Shown piece after piece: positions 13,190-25,061 of a stretch of 64,000 nucleotides of DNA (position 1 is the stretch's first letter; each line of letters begins with the position of its first letter). The notes below the pieces were generated by a model. It was not told the DNA's origin and did not search any database. It saw only the letters and a list, made by a program, of their open reading frames with translations. The stretch spans positions 1,872,501 through 1,936,500 of the forward strand of contig NC_084899.1 of the NCBI RefSeq assembly GCF_958979055.1. Reading direction: 5' to 3'. Both the position numbers and the translations under genes were made by a program. Origin of the DNA: Alnus glutinosa (lineage: Eukaryota; Streptophyta; Magnoliopsida; Fagales; Betulaceae).

Positions 13190-13429
13190 GTCTAGGGTTG
13201 GTAAAACGAGTTATCGTGTCGAGTTCGCACGGGTCAACTCGTTTAGGCCAATCCGAACCCTACACGATTAGCTAAACGAGGTCATAAACGAGTTGGAGAG
13301 TCAACCCGTTTATAAACGTGTCACTAAACGGGTCAACCAGTCAACTCGTTTAGCCTAAACCCTAACTCTATAATTTTGTGTCGTGTTTGTGTCGAATTCG
13401 CGGGTCATGTCAAAAATTGACAACCCTAA
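13190..13429. mobile_element. MITE-like repeat with TAGGGTTGG ends and internal ACGAGTT/CGGGTCAA motifs
   Basis: The ends are TAGGGTTGGTAA on the left and TTGACAACCCTA on the right. Inside, variants of ACGGGTCAACTCGTTTA recur several times in both orientations, which is typical of a widespread plant repeat. The flanks contain the similar strings ATTCAGTAGTC and ATTCACTATTC. Class assignment is uncertain. Confidence 0.55.
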
Positions 13430-13496
13430 TTCACTATTCTCTAAGTGTTTTACAGAGATTTTCTCCAAATTCAGTCCATTAAATACACATCAATCT

Positions 13497-13602
<106 letters not shown>

Positions 13603-13797
13603 AAAAAATACATGTATTTAATCAATGATAATCACACATACTCTAAAAACATAAATAAGAAAACTTGGTCCACACCATATAGATATATATAAACTTGGTC
13701 CACACCATATATATATATGTATATATGTTATCTCTTCAATATCCAGCATGCCTGCCTGTGAAGAATTAATTGCCGTCACCACCTTAACAGATATGAT

Positions 13798-13823
13798 TAT
13801 ATATATATATATATATATATGTC

Positions 13824-13858
<35 letters not shown>
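13798..13858. repeat. Compound (AT)n-(AG)n microsatellite
   Basis: An AT run (about 13798-13820) is followed at once by an AG run (about 13824-13858). It lies in otherwise anonymous intergenic sequence. Confidence 0.95.
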
Positions 13859-13859
<1 letters not shown>

Positions 13860-13866
<7 letters not shown>

Positions 13867-14685
13867 GGACAGAGAGTGTGGCCATTTGTAATTGAGGGGA
13901 GTGTCATGTAGCTCAAAGGACATGGCCCCCCAGAATTGCAAGGCAGGGATATGAAAACTGAATATCTTTGGACTTACTCTTATTACTGACAGCATCTACA
14001 CCATCCTCTCTCCCCACGTCCCCATCCATGTCTCTTCCTTTAAACATCCCACAGGAGTGACTGGAAAACAGCCTACGTAGCCACCTTCCCCATCGTAAAA
14101 ATTACCTTTTCATTTTCTGTTTTTTTTTTTTTTTTTTCTTTTTGTTTTCGGTGTGGATATTTTCATGTTGCGGTGTATAGACAAGACAGACGTTCTTCAT
14201 ATGTCCCATATTGTTTTCGAGTCAGCTTCGGATAAAACTGGTCTGCCTTTCTCTTCTTGCTCTACCGGATATTTTTGCTGTTACTAATCTCAATTATTTA
14301 AGCACAACAGTCCTCCAAATGTGGATTAGCTCGAATTTACGAATTGTGTCCAAGTCCTTTACAAATATACCCTCCTTATATTCTCTGCATAAGACTTAAG
14401 TTGCTCGCCACATTTCCCTCTCGCCCACCCAAACACACGCATAATTATTATTATTTTTTTTTTTAAAAAAAAAATGGAATCCACTTCTGTTTTACGTTAT
14501 TTTGACTTTTGGATCATAGTTCTCTCTCTCTCTCTCTCTCTCTCTCTCCTGCATGCTGATCGATCAGACAGACTGACAGAGGCAGTACTTGTGGCCAATC
14601 GATTATGATTGAAAATGGATATTTTTCAAAATCATGCTACGAAATTCAAAAGGATTGATTATCTTATCTGATTGCTTGATTAATA
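13860..14685. other. Intergenic DNA, nothing recognisable
   Basis: Mixed-composition sequence with a poly-T tract at 14118-14139 and a CT microsatellite at 14521-14549. No coding family, element ends or RNA gene could be seen. Confidence 0.5.
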
Positions 14686-15523
14686 TGGTTAAATATCTCA
14701 TTGGTATTTGAGTTTTACGTGTTTTTAAATTTAGTACTTCAGTTTTGTTTAGTATTATAGATAATATTTGAATTATGAGTAAAAACTCATTTAGTACTTC
14801 TGTTTAATTTTTCGTCCAAATTTTAACGATTCGCCACGTGTCAACCGCTGAGGTTGACAGGTGACACTAAATTTTTTTTTAAAAAAAAAATCTTTAGAAA
14901 ATAATTAAAATTAAAAAAAATTGAAAAAAAAAAAAGAGAAGAAGAAGGGGGGTGGGTGAGCCACCCCTGGCCTTGGCCGGTTTGGGGTGGTCGAACTACC
15001 CCACCCTATGAGAGGAAAAAAAAAAAAAAAAAAAAAATTTATGGGTTTTGGCCGAACCACCTCATGGAAGCCGACCTATGGTTCGTGGGGGTGGTTTGGC
15101 CACCCTCAGACTGGCCAGCTTGGGGTGGCCGAACCACCCCCGTGGCCCATGGAAGTGGTTTGGCCACTCTCAAGGACCAAAACTCATCAATTTTTTTTTT
15201 CTCTACCATGGGGTGGTGGGATGGTTCGGCCATCTCATAACCGGCCAAGGGCCCTCATCTTTTTTCTTTTCTTTTTTTTTTTCAATTTTTTTAATTTTAA
15301 TTTTTTTTTTAAGATATATTTTTTATTTTTTTTTTAATATAGTGCCACATGTCAACCTTAGCCGTTGACACGTGGCGATGCGTTAAAATTTAGATGAAAA
15401 ATTTAATAAAAGTACCAAATAGGTTTTTACCCTTAATTTAGGTATCACCTATGATACAAAACAAAACTACAGTACTAAATTTAAAAACACGTAAAATTCA
15501 AGTACCAATTAGTTATTTAACCC
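14686..15523. mobile_element. Mutator-like non-autonomous element (838 bp) with long inverted ends
   Basis: The left end (TGGTTAAATATCTCATTGGT...) and the right end (...ACCAATTAGTTATTTAACCC) are reverse complements over roughly the first 100 bp, including GTGTTTTTAAATTTAGTAC. Inside that a second inverted pair carries GCCACGTGTCAAC and GTTGACACGTGGC. The centre (14950-15250) is GC-rich with repeats of GGTGGTTCGGCCACC type. Flanking 9-mers TGATTAATA (14677-14685) and TAAGTAATA (15524-15532) match at seven of nine positions. The overlapping open frames in the centre are by-products of this repeat. Confidence 0.75.
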
Positions 15524-15532
15524 TAAGTAATA

Positions 15533-17810
15533 AGTGTAAGTCCAAAGATATTCAGTTTATCAAGTAAAATTAATGTGGGTATGATAATGGGAGGTGGAGC
15601 TGTATATATGTGCAGTAAAATTAATTAAATAATATTTCTTATTCTTTTTTTATTATTTTCTTTCCAACATTTTTTTTTCCTTTCCCAACCGTCATATATA
15701 TTGAGCTTAAAATCCGAAAGCAACAAACGAAACTATATAAACTCAAAACTCATAATGGATTTTAGAGAAAACGAGCAAAAGCAATTCAATACAAAAACTC
15801 AAACAAATACTGAAAATCACATGCCAAAATTTCAAAGATATAGCATCGGATCATGTAAATTAATGTTCCATTTGTTTCGACGTAAAATGTTTTTCGTCGC
15901 AAAATATTTTCAACAAAAATGATTTTTTTGAAAATATTTTCCGAAGTTTGGTTCGTACAAAAAAATTACCAACAGCGTAAAATATAATCCGGCAACCGCC
16001 TCCGGAATCTGGTGACGACCGATCGCCGTCGCGAGATTCTGGGGAGCTAAATTCTGGCCAAACTGGCCGGAATTTGACTAGTACGGTCGGAATTCGGTTA
16101 GTTTCGTCGGAATTTTGGCCTAGTTTGGCAGGAATTAGGCAAAAATTTTCAAATTTCGGCTAGGGACCACGCCTCATGAAACGGAGGTCACTAGTTCAAA
16201 TCCCACCTCCCCCTCTTATGTGGACATGTAAAAAAAAAAAAAATTGATAATAAATGACTATTTCAAAATGGAGAGGATCATTGTTGGGTACGGTTTTTGA
16301 ATATTGAAACAAATAGGGTTCTATCTTTATTTAGGTGTTTTTGCTTAAATTATCTTTCTTTCTCTTAAGTAATTGTTAATTATTCATTTTTTTCTTCCTA
16401 CATGATATTTTTGTTTATTGTAACAATAGACTATAGAGAAACCACGTACGATGCCATTCTTTTTCTTAAAAGAATGATTATTTCGTATACTAAACATGCT
16501 TTAAGGAGAAAATTAAAATCATGAATAAAAAAAAGAAGACAAAAACCCATATGTCAAATTTAATGATTTTAGAAGAAAAAAAGAGAGTTAATTTTATAAC
16601 CTTTATATTTGATAATTAATACATAAGACACATGGATATTAGTGTCTAAGGACCACATTTCATGAAGCGAAAGTCACTAGTTTGAATTTTCCTTAAACCC
16701 TAAATGATTACTTACTAAAAAAAAACCTTTACAATTAATATGAAGAAATGAATTTAAATCATTTTATCATTATTTTAACATATATGTGTAGGTAGAGAAA
16801 GATATTCCCTTTGAGTGAAAAAATTGCTGCTCGATCGTAATCATATATTTATTTATGCAGAAATAGCTAGAATTGAATATTGTATATAGGGAAAGGCTAA
16901 TTCTAAGAAAAATCCAAACCGAGCTAATACCAAATTCCCACCAACAGTCAAAAAAACTCTTTGTGGCTTCTTCATACATATATTTACGTCGATCTGACTT
17001 TGGCTCGCATGTGGCTTGATGATTTCCTTTGTCTTATTTCTTTTTAGTCAACCACTACCCTCTGTTTGTTCTTATTTATTTGTTTATTTTTTAATTTTTT
17101 TTTTTTAAAAAAAAAACTCATCATTTTCTCTTTTTTAACTACTACCTTTTATTCTAATGTCCTCCAAATATTTTAATTTTTACAATGTTTTTCCATTTAT
17201 TATTGGAGTTGCAGTGCTCCTTTTGTGATTCAAATAACAAAAATACATTACACAAAATTTAAAATAAAATAAAAAGAGCAAGTCATTTTTATTTTTTATT
17301 TTTTTATATCTTATGGAGAAATATTTTTGTCATTTTGAATCACGGAAGGAGGACATTGCAACCCCAATGGTAAATTCGGATGACAATTGCAAAAATTATG
17401 GTAATGATAATTAAATATTGTAGTTAACCTTTTTTTGAAAAGAAAAAAGAAAAAAGAAAAAAAGAGCTAGCTGGCCAACTCCTCTTATAAATTATAAAGA
17501 AAAAAAAAAATTGTTTTATTAAGGGGTACTATAACTTTTAGTACAATTAACACCTTAGAAATTGACGTAGTCATATTTAATTCATGTGACACTTACTGCA
17601 TTAATCACTAAACAATGAAATTTACCAGTATTACTCTAAGCCTTTTTTTTTTTATAAAAAATAAAAAATAAACTTCATCCAAATTATATAATTAAATAAA
17701 TGAAGCAGATATAGTACTGAAGGACATATGAGAAATGCTAAAAAGACAACCTTAGCACAACTAATGCACAATCTCAAAGCACAATGAGGTTGTGCATGAA
17801 TCACAACCTA

Positions 17811-17812
<2 letters not shown>
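15533..17812. other. AT-rich intergenic DNA with repeat relics
   Basis: No gene is supported. The part at about 15863-16140 has repeated GGCCGGAATT-like phrases and the string GAAAATATTTTCCG, both common in a dispersed plant repeat family. Two tRNA-like SINE relics are listed separately. The rest is low-complexity A/T sequence. Confidence 0.5.
16161..16233 (+). repeat. SINE-like 3' part with a B-box and A tail
   Basis: The sequence TAGGGACCACGCCTCATGAA leads to GTTCAAATCCC (16194-16204), which fits the RNA polymerase III B-box, and ends in an A13 tail. A diverged copy at 16649-16691 shares AAGGACCAC, TCATGAA and GTCACTAGTTTGAA. This looks like a tRNA-derived SINE fragment and not a functional tRNA. 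Confidence 0.45.

Positions 17813-17865
<53 letters not shown>
17813..17865. repeat. (AT)n microsatellite
   Basis: An uninterrupted AT run of about 53 bp, just left of the foldback at 17903-17983. Confidence 0.97.
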
Positions 17866-17869
<4 letters not shown>

Positions 17870-17902
17870 TAGGAAAATGTTAGATTTACAACACCAATAC
17901 AA

Positions 17903-17983
17903 CAACTGCACAACAATCCTTCACATGAGGGTGGGCCCACACACACTGGGCTCATCCTCATGTGAGAAGTTATTGTGCAGTTG
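17903..17983. repeat. Foldback with 37-bp arms
   Basis: Arms 17903-17939 and 17947-17983 are reverse complements at about 30 of 37 positions with a 7-bp loop (CACACAC). The outer ends read CAACTGCACAA and TTGTGCAGTTG. A small hAT-like MITE or hairpin is likely; no clean target duplication was found. Confidence 0.65.
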
Positions 17984-18445
17984 ATGTGATCTATGATGTA
18001 GTACAAGAATCAAATCTCATAAAAGTAAGACAGCCGGATTGATGGCAGAGGCCTGGGGGGTACTGCATGCATGGTGGCGCGGTGCTTGCGAGCTGAACGT
18101 GTCTCCTTGCCTGCAAAAGCATTCATTGTCTTTTGGCAATACTACGGTGATCAGGATTTGTTGTGTTCCATGCCATTCTAATGTGGACAATTCTTCAATA
18201 TTCCTTCGATAACTACAAAATGTCAAAAACTATGCATCATCATCTATGTATATATGGTGAAGAAAATTTGCAATGCAGTAAAACTATATATCAATCGGCG
18301 GAAGTCCCTCCACCGACCCCAGGTTTTTCTCTTGAATCAGAACATTCAAAATTTCAAATATATATACTTCCTGTTACTCACATTAACATTTGTAATAATG
18401 AATAAAAAAACAAAGAATTAGTCACGTATATATGCTCGCACTGTT

Positions 18446-18960
18446 ACTCTAAAAGATTTTCAAATGCTTGAAGTAATTAATTCTAAAAGCGCTTTTAGAA
18501 TATAGTTTTGGCAATAATGTTTGCCAATAATGTAAATTTTTTACATAATTTGTGAACCCGACACAGGAAATCAGCGAATTAGGATACGATACAGTATATG
18601 ATATTTTGAAGTTTTCCAAAATACGTCGATATAGTAGAGTTTTCATATAAATATGTTATGCTGTAACCCTAAATCATATACTGAAATATAGCTGCAGTCT
18701 TGTAGACGTAAACACATTTCCATAGCATGCATGTATATCTGTGTCTCGATTTTCTCTTGTTCTCTCTTTTCGATTCCATATATATTATTCATCATTATTA
18801 TGCGTGGTAACAACATTAACCTAATCCGAACCCGACACAGAACACTCTAAAAAAACTTCAAATGCTTGAAGTACCTCTAAAAGCATAGAATATAGTATGT
18901 TTTGGCAATAATGTTTGCCGATATTGTAAATTTTTTACATGATTTGTGAACTAAATACGG
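18446..18960. repeat. Direct duplication of about 120 bp upstream of the GATA gene
   Basis: Copies at 18446-18567 and 18843-18960 share CAAATGCTTGAAGTA, TTTTGGCAATAATGTTTGCC and GTAAATTTTTTACAT, followed by TTTGTGAAC. The short phrase CCGACACAG recurs at about 18558, 18830 and 19121. The copies lie 0.7-1.2 kb upstream of the GATA start, so they could sit in its promoter. Confidence 0.75.
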
Positions 18961-19656
18961 AACATTAATTTAGAACTGACAATTTTTGATAATCTATGAC
19001 TTCAATACAAAATTAATGAATTAAAGTTGAAATGTCTAATTTATTTGATCGAATTCGGTTAAAATTAACCTTATATAATCTTATATTGTTTTATATACTC
19101 ACACTGGAGACAAGATCTGAACCGACACAGACACATTAATAATTACCTCCCCCGTATGATTATTGATTAATGCAACAAAACATGACCACAAGAATTTTTT
19201 AAGAAACGGGGAAAACGTTTTAAGCGGCCCAAACTCTCTCATCGATCAGTGTCCTGCCTAATAGCCATAGTTTACTTTCTAGGTTGACGACCTTCAGAAC
19301 TAGATGCCTGGTGTGGGATGCATAAGGACATGATCAAGTTTTGTGTGGCTACCATCCAATCTTGTCTCAATCATTATTTTTATACAATTAATCAGATCAA
19401 CTAGGGTTTCGTGGGTTGAAATTTACTTTTTGGAGATAGGGTTTTGGCATCTGAGGCTGTGTATAGTGGCATTCCACACGTACGTACATCGATCTCCTCC
19501 TCTTAGTTTATTTGTCTTTTTTTAAGGTTTGGCTGTTATGAATTCACGTGATTGTCTATAGGCCCGATCTGCTTCCCCAGCTCTCTTTTAAAAGAGTTTT
19601 ACCACTCTATCACACAGGCCCTTTTGCCTTCTTCTCTTTCCAATCTCTCTCCATAT

Positions 19657-21322
19657 ATGACGACTCCTTCTCCTTTAGAGCTCAACGAAGATTATCATGA
19701 ACACCATCAAGCTTCTTCTTTTTCAAACCCTATTTTCTTTCACCATGCTCAAGATCAAGGAGGAGGTTACTATAGTAGTGAATTGAAGCAGTACTTCCCA
19801 AAAGATCAAGAGGTAAGGGATAAATGAATGATTTAATTTGTTCACTTCTATATATATATATATATACACACTGTATTATTTGTGTGTTATAAAAATTAAA
19901 AATCAAAAAGAAAAAAAGAAAAAGGAAAATATATTAATCCTAGCTAACATCTTTCTTGATTTAGGTTGACGAACTTGTTTCGCATGGCGGATGGTGTGAT
20001 CATGATCAAACACCAAAGAATGAAGGTGGGGATGGGCTCAAATTAAGTATCTGGAAGAAAAATGAAGACCAAAGCGAGACTAGTTCGGTTAAGTGGATGC
20101 CTTCAAAGATGAGAATGATGCGGAAGATGATGACTACTACTTCAGAGAGTAGTAGTACTACACCAGTTAACTCTATGCAGAAGTTTGACGATCAGAAGCG
20201 ACGAATAATGCCTCCTTCTGCAGAGACGACTGATAACAGCAGCAGCAGCAATTCTTTGAACAACATTAGCAACACCGCGGTTAGAGTTTGTGCTGATTGT
20301 AATACAACTAAGACACCTCTTTGGAGGAGTGGTCCTAGAGGCCCCAAGGTATATATGTTCCTTCGTTTATATATCTAAGGATTCATCTTAACAAATAGAG
20401 TGCGAATAAAAGTTCTCTAAGCTATTTAATAAACTGTTTTACAATTGATATATAACTCATGATATGATATGATAGTTAGTGAAAAATCAGTCTTTGGATT
20501 AAGAAGGACTTTGTAAAAAGAAAGAGAGTAAGTTTATTTAATAGACTGATTTAATTTACGACTGTCATATAATTGAGATGTTTTGACGGTGAAAATCAAC
20601 AAGGGTTTATAAAAATGAAAAATCAATAGCTAATTTTCACTGCCACATCAATATTTCAAGATTTTAATGCTAGAGGTACTCTTTGTGTTGCTTTAAAACT
20701 GGTATTGCTCTTAAAATTATCATTTGATTTGCGATAAGTCATTATTAAATTTTAATCAAATGATAATTTTAAAAGTCATATAATTTTTTGAAGAGACAAT
20801 TTATAAAATTACTCCTATATATGGATGTTGTTTAACAGTCTGGGTTAGTGACCGGTTGTGTACGTACGTAGAGATATTAATTAATTAAGCACTAAATTAG
20901 AACGTCCTGATTTAAGTGATTATATATAGCTGATCAAGAAAATTAAGTTGCTGATTTTTGTACAATTAATATGGGTGTAGTCTCTGTGCAACGCCTGTGG
21001 GATTCGTCAAAGGAAGGCGAGACGGGCCATGGCAGCAGCTGCGGCAGCAGCAAATGGAACGATTCTGGCAGCAAACCCACCATCTATGAAGAGTAAGGTG
21101 CAACACAAGGATAAGAGATCCAGCAATGGTAGTTATGTTCCAAAATTCAAGAAAAAGTGCCAGATCACTACCCCTTCTCATGGCAGAAAGAAGAAACTTT
21201 GTTTCGAGGACTTCACATTAAGCTTGAGTAAAAATTCAGCCTTTCAACGAGTTTTCCCACAAGACGAGAAGGAAGCTGCCATCTTGCTCATGGCTCTATC
21301 TTATGGCCTTGTTCATGGTTGA
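19657..21322 (+). CDS. B-class GATA transcription factor with LLM domain, GNC/GNL (GATA21/22) type
   Basis: This is a nuclear zinc-finger factor. Its Arabidopsis relatives GNC and GNL/CGA1 promote chloroplast development and greening downstream of light and cytokinin. Three exons, 19657-19812, 19965-20348 and 20981-21322, join in phase to 293 residues. The single type-IV finger is C161-X2-C164-X18-C183-X2-C186 (motifs CADCNTTKTPLWRSGPRGPK and SLCNACGIRQRKARR), split by the second intron after GPK, as is usual for this class. The C-terminus reads VFPQDEKEAAILLMALSYG, with the LLM motif at 282-284 that marks this subgroup. The N-terminal LNEDYHEHH also resembles GNC/GNL. The ATG at 19657 is preferred because the preceding 60 bp look like a pyrimidine-rich leader; the frame stays open upstream to 19552. 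Both introns are GT-AG. Confidence 0.93.
20708..20775. repeat. Foldback in intron 2 of the GATA gene
   Basis: Arms of about 22 bp (20708-20729 and 20754-20775) carry TTAAAATTATCATTTGATT and its reverse complement and match at about 20 of 22 positions. It is short, AT-rich and lacks a clear target duplication. Confidence 0.65.
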
Positions 21323-21909
21323 CTTAATTCTCAAGATCATCTTTATATCTTTCCTGAGTTTTAGATTAATGTTTTCTTAATTAGCTAGTAATATTACTTC
21401 AAGCTATAATATTAGAACTAGCTAGGGAGCATCTGTGATCGATCGATTTGTGTGAGTGAGACAAAAAAACAACAAATAAAGTAATGGGGTTTTCCTAATT
21501 AGGAGGCTATGGTGGATATGAACAGGTTGATAACCAAATTATGGGTCTCTTGTTCATCTATATCCTAGCTAGTCCTACTATATTAATAAAATATCCAAGT
21601 TTTTATTTTCATGCTCGATCTTATGTTCTTTTCATTAGTTTTCCTGTTATTCTATGTATGATCCCAGTTGTCTCAAAAACCGTCTAAAGCACATAGTGAT
21701 GGTGGCTGAAGCGAGTGGTAGGGCTACCTAATACCTGTAGCCCAGCTTCAGAACATGTATGGCTCCAGCCAAATAAAGCAACAACACTTTCTTTAATGAT
21801 GGTGATGATTCATACAGTAGGGTTCAGCTTTTTGTGTTCCTAGGGTGTAGTACTTACTTCGTCTCAGATTTTGTCTGCATGGCAGCAGGTCAAAGGATAA
21901 TTATGTTGT
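21323..21909. other. 3' flank of the GATA gene
   Basis: Probable 3' untranslated region followed by intergenic sequence. AATAAA-type signals occur at about 21474 and 21585-21590. Nothing coding was recognised. Confidence 0.5.
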
Positions 21910-22474
21910 GGGGTAATTACATTTTTCACTATAAACTACCAGCCTAGGTCATTTTACCTCTACAAACTATCACTTCGACCAAAAAAGAACATCAAACTAC
22001 CATTTTACTGGTTTGCCCCCTTCCGTCAGGGAATCCCGTTAATTTGGATGGAATATGGCATTTTTTACTGTTAAGTTTGATTTAAAGACCAAAATGCCCC
22101 TACAGTAATTAATAAAAAATATTAAAATTAATATATGAAAAAAAAAAACTGAAGGAAAATAGGTGGCGGCAGCCATCCCTGAGGTGGCCGGGTGGCCTGC
22201 GAGCCACCCCCAGAGGTGGCTCCGGCCACCTCAGAAGGTGGCTGCCGCCACCCCCTTTTCCTTCGATTTCTTTTTTTTTTTTGTTTAAAATTAGGATATT
22301 TAGGTAATTTTTTAAATTGAGTTAGGCATTTAAGTCTTTGCATGAATTAAACTGACGGAAGGGGGCAAAGTATGTAAAGATGGTAGTTTGATGCTCTTTT
22401 TTTATCGATGTGGTAGTTCGTAGGGGCAAAATGACATAGGCCGGTAGTTCATGAGGGGAAAAGGTAATTACCCC
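21910..22474. mobile_element. Mutator-like MITE (565 bp), GGGGTAATTAC ends
   Basis: The ends are GGGGTAATTACATTTTTC and GAAAAGGTAATTACCCC, followed inwards by matching inverted phrases (CTACCAGCCTA with TAGGCCGGTAG). The flanks TTATGTTGT (21901-21909) and TTATGTTTT (22475-22483) agree at eight of nine positions. The centre (22160-22260) is GC-rich with GGTGGC/GCCACC repeats. The arginine/proline-rich open frame on the minus strand is a by-product. Confidence 0.82.
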
Positions 22475-22483
22475 TTATGTTTT

Positions 22484-23215
22484 TTTCTTTTTTTATTATT
22501 TTTTAAAAATATGTTTGATTTTATTTTAGAATTCAAATTCTATTAAGATTTTATCAAAAAATTTATTTAATTTTATCTCAAGTTTTTTAAACCATCAAAA
22601 TATAATTTCAAAAAACAAATTCTCTCAATATTCGTAATTTAAAATATAATACAAAAAATTCACTCACCCAAACGAGATAAGCACATGGAAGAATGAGTAA
22701 TCCGTATATTCGGCCGAACAACTTAAAATTTATTTGAGCATGACATGCAAGTTAGCAATTTGGACATAAATTTGTCCAGATTCCAATCCTAGTTCAAGAA
22801 CTAAAATGGTACTTAAACCCCAACTTAAATTGTTAAATGGTGGCAACCGACAACAATGAAACTTCAAATGGGCACTCAAATTATTAGTTAGAAAACTAGC
22901 TTGAAATTGTGTGAAATAGCTAGGGTTCATTGACAAAATATTTTATATAGTGTTTTTTGGTTTTAATTTAACATAAATATAAAAATAATTTTACATATTT
23001 TATATTTTGAGTTGTATGTTAATGCTTTTGATATTTTTTTTTATTATTAAAAAAAATCTTAAAAAACATTGGCAAACGAGCGAACTGAATTAAATATTAA
23101 ACGAGTATTATATGACGCACAAGCCCTATTTTTTTATTAGTCATTGAAACACTAAATTTAGTCTATGATTACATTTACAAGGCAGACGTTCTAACTATTT
23201 AAATTTTATTTAGGG
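22484..23215. other. AT-rich intergenic DNA
   Basis: Contains a diverged copy (about 22500-22680) of the repeat near 12636-12850. Nothing coding was recognised. Confidence 0.5.
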
Positions 23216-23388
23216 TTAAATAGTTTTTTGTCCATATGTTTTGCATTTTTATCAATTTCTCCCTATGTTTTTAAAAGTGTCATAAATATTATTGATCCAT
23301 GCGCTTTCTCCCCTTATCATTTTACTCTCTTCATCCATATTTCGTAAAGAAATTAACGGATTGTGTGCTATGTGTTTATGCTGCCATG

Positions 23389-23548
23389 CAGAGGAGGAGC
23401 CACACTTTGGCCCCAAAAAAAATCTAAATAATAATAATAATAATAATAATTTTACCCCTATTTTTTAAAAAATTTATAGTTTTGACCCTCCCAAATTATT
23501 TTTTTTCAATTTGACCCCCCCAAAACCTAAATGCTGGCTCCGCCCCTG
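23389..23548. mobile_element. hAT-like MITE (160 bp) with 8-bp target duplication
   Basis: The ends are CAGAGGAGGAGCCA and TGGCTCCGCCCCTG. The flanking octamers CTGCCATG (23381-23388) and CTGTCATG (23549-23556) agree at seven of eight positions, as expected for hAT insertion. The interior is GC/A-rich filler without coding capacity. It lies inside the left arm of the larger element at 23216-24485. Confidence 0.8.
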
Positions 23549-24272
23549 CTGTCATGTATGAGCCATTAAATGTTCATCATGTCAACATATCATTTTTAAA
23601 AAAAAATTAAAAAATAGCAAAAGGAAAGGTTGGCTGTGGGGGCAAAAACATATGATCCATATATGGGTGGTGGTAAGCTTTTATAGTGACCTAACCCCAC
23701 CCTTAAGGAGATGGTTAACGGGAGACCCCTACCCTACAGGTTATAGAGGTAGTCGCGTAGCGACTCATGCTTGTAGGAAAGTTGCTTGCAACCCACCCTT
23801 CTTGCGAAGGTGGTTGCATGGGACCCCATCCTAGCGACCACCTCTTCCAGCTTAGTCGAGGTGGTTGTAGAGGGGAGTCCCAATGACCCACCCTCTCTAA
23901 CCTATGTAGTGGGTCGTGGGGGACTCCCCTACCCCCACAACCACTTCCTTGCCCCATGGGTGGGTCGTTGGGATGAGAGACCCTAAAACCACCCCAAGGA
24001 GGTGGGGTGGTTCCATCGGCGGGTAGTGTATCCACTACAACCCACCTAATGCAGGAGAAGAGATGAGGACTTGCAAGGGGCTTACCTATCCCCGCGAACC
24101 ACCTGGCCTCTTCCACCCTTTAAGGTGGGTTAAGGGAGATTTCCCCATTCCCGCGACCCCCTTTGCAGAGTAGGAGTCCTCCATGAACCACCTGGAGCCT
24201 CGAGGTTGGGGTTAGGTCTTTAGAAAACCCATCACTAACTATGGGGTGTTTCTTTCTCCAAAATACCTCCTT

Positions 24273-24290
24273 CCCCCCCCCCCCCCCCCC
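24273..24290. repeat. C18 homopolymer
   Basis: An uninterrupted run of 18 C. Similar runs are C15 at 27181-27195 and G21 at 28979-28999. Lengths of such runs are often unreliable in assemblies. Confidence 0.95.
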
Positions 24291-24490
24291 TTTTATTATT
24301 TTTTAAGTGATATGCTAATGTGGCAAATGTTTAATGGTTCATAAGTGGAGCTTGAACACTTGGGATAAATCTATTTTTTTTTTTATATGAACAAAGGGAG
24401 TAAAACCATAAGGGGTGAAAGTATAGGGACCATTTTTAACACTTTGAACTAATAAAAATGTAAAGTACAAGGGTCAAAAAGAAAAAGAAA

Positions 24491-25061
24491 AAAGAGAATA
24501 AAGAATTATACTGAGAATTGTATTCTAATTGTGGATTTGCCTATATTATAATAATGAGCAATATTTAATAGTTATCTTATAATATTACTAGTGTGGCAGT
24601 TCTAACCAATCTTTAAATCAATTCTCAATAAAAATAAAAAATAAAAAATAAAAAATTAGTTGGAATTGCCATCTCGACATTGTGAGATTGGATTGTATAA
24701 TCTGTATGGGATCAAAATGTTGGTAAAGAGACACTATTATAGAATATAATAAAGCAATAGTAATGCTAACAACGTCGATAATAATATATATTTTTTATTA
24801 TCAAATCATAGTCAAAGAAAAATCCTTAATTGATATTTTTGTTTACTATGTCATTTTTTTTGGGACTGCTTGAAATAAAATCAGTATAGTAGATGATGAA
24901 ATTATGTTTCATGGGAGCCTAAAAATTCGATTTGGCCCTACAAAAATCATGTTAGCCTCTCGTTAATAATTGTTTTATTATTATTATTATTCCGTCTCTG
25001 TTCACATAGGATTCTATAACTTTAAACAGTATCAACGAAGATCATGTACAATATGCCAGTT
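24491..25061. other. AT-rich intergenic DNA
   Basis: No coding family or element ends were recognised. The sequence contains repeated AAAAATA tracts near 24635. Confidence 0.5.

Larger units (their letters stand above)
23216..24485. mobile_element. Long-terminal-inverted-repeat element with a nested MITE
   Basis: The left part (from about 23216, GGGTTAAATAGTTTTTTGTCC, CATTTTTATCAATTT) matches the reverse complement of the right part (to about 24485, AATAAAAATGTAAAGTACAA, GGGTCAAAAA) over some 250 bp. Inner arms share CCATTAAATG/CATTTAATGG-like strings. The GC-rich core (23640-24240) is built of short GTGGTTG/CAACCAC repeats, as in the other Mutator-like elements here. The left arm is interrupted by a hAT-like MITE. 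Outer boundaries are approximate and no target duplication was found. Confidence 0.55.

Noticed and set aside
14956..15368. Four overlapping open frames in three frames and both strands, rich in Pro, Trp and Gly
   Set aside because: They read the GC-rich palindromic core of a Mutator-like element; overlapping frames on both strands are what such repeats give.
16161..16233. Possible tRNA gene because of the GTTCAAATCCC string
   Set aside because: No acceptor stem or cloverleaf could be drawn and an A tail follows; called SINE-like instead.
23652..24116. Open frames of up to 133 codons on the minus strand
   Set aside because: Built from short GGTGG/CCACC repeats inside a non-autonomous element; no domain.
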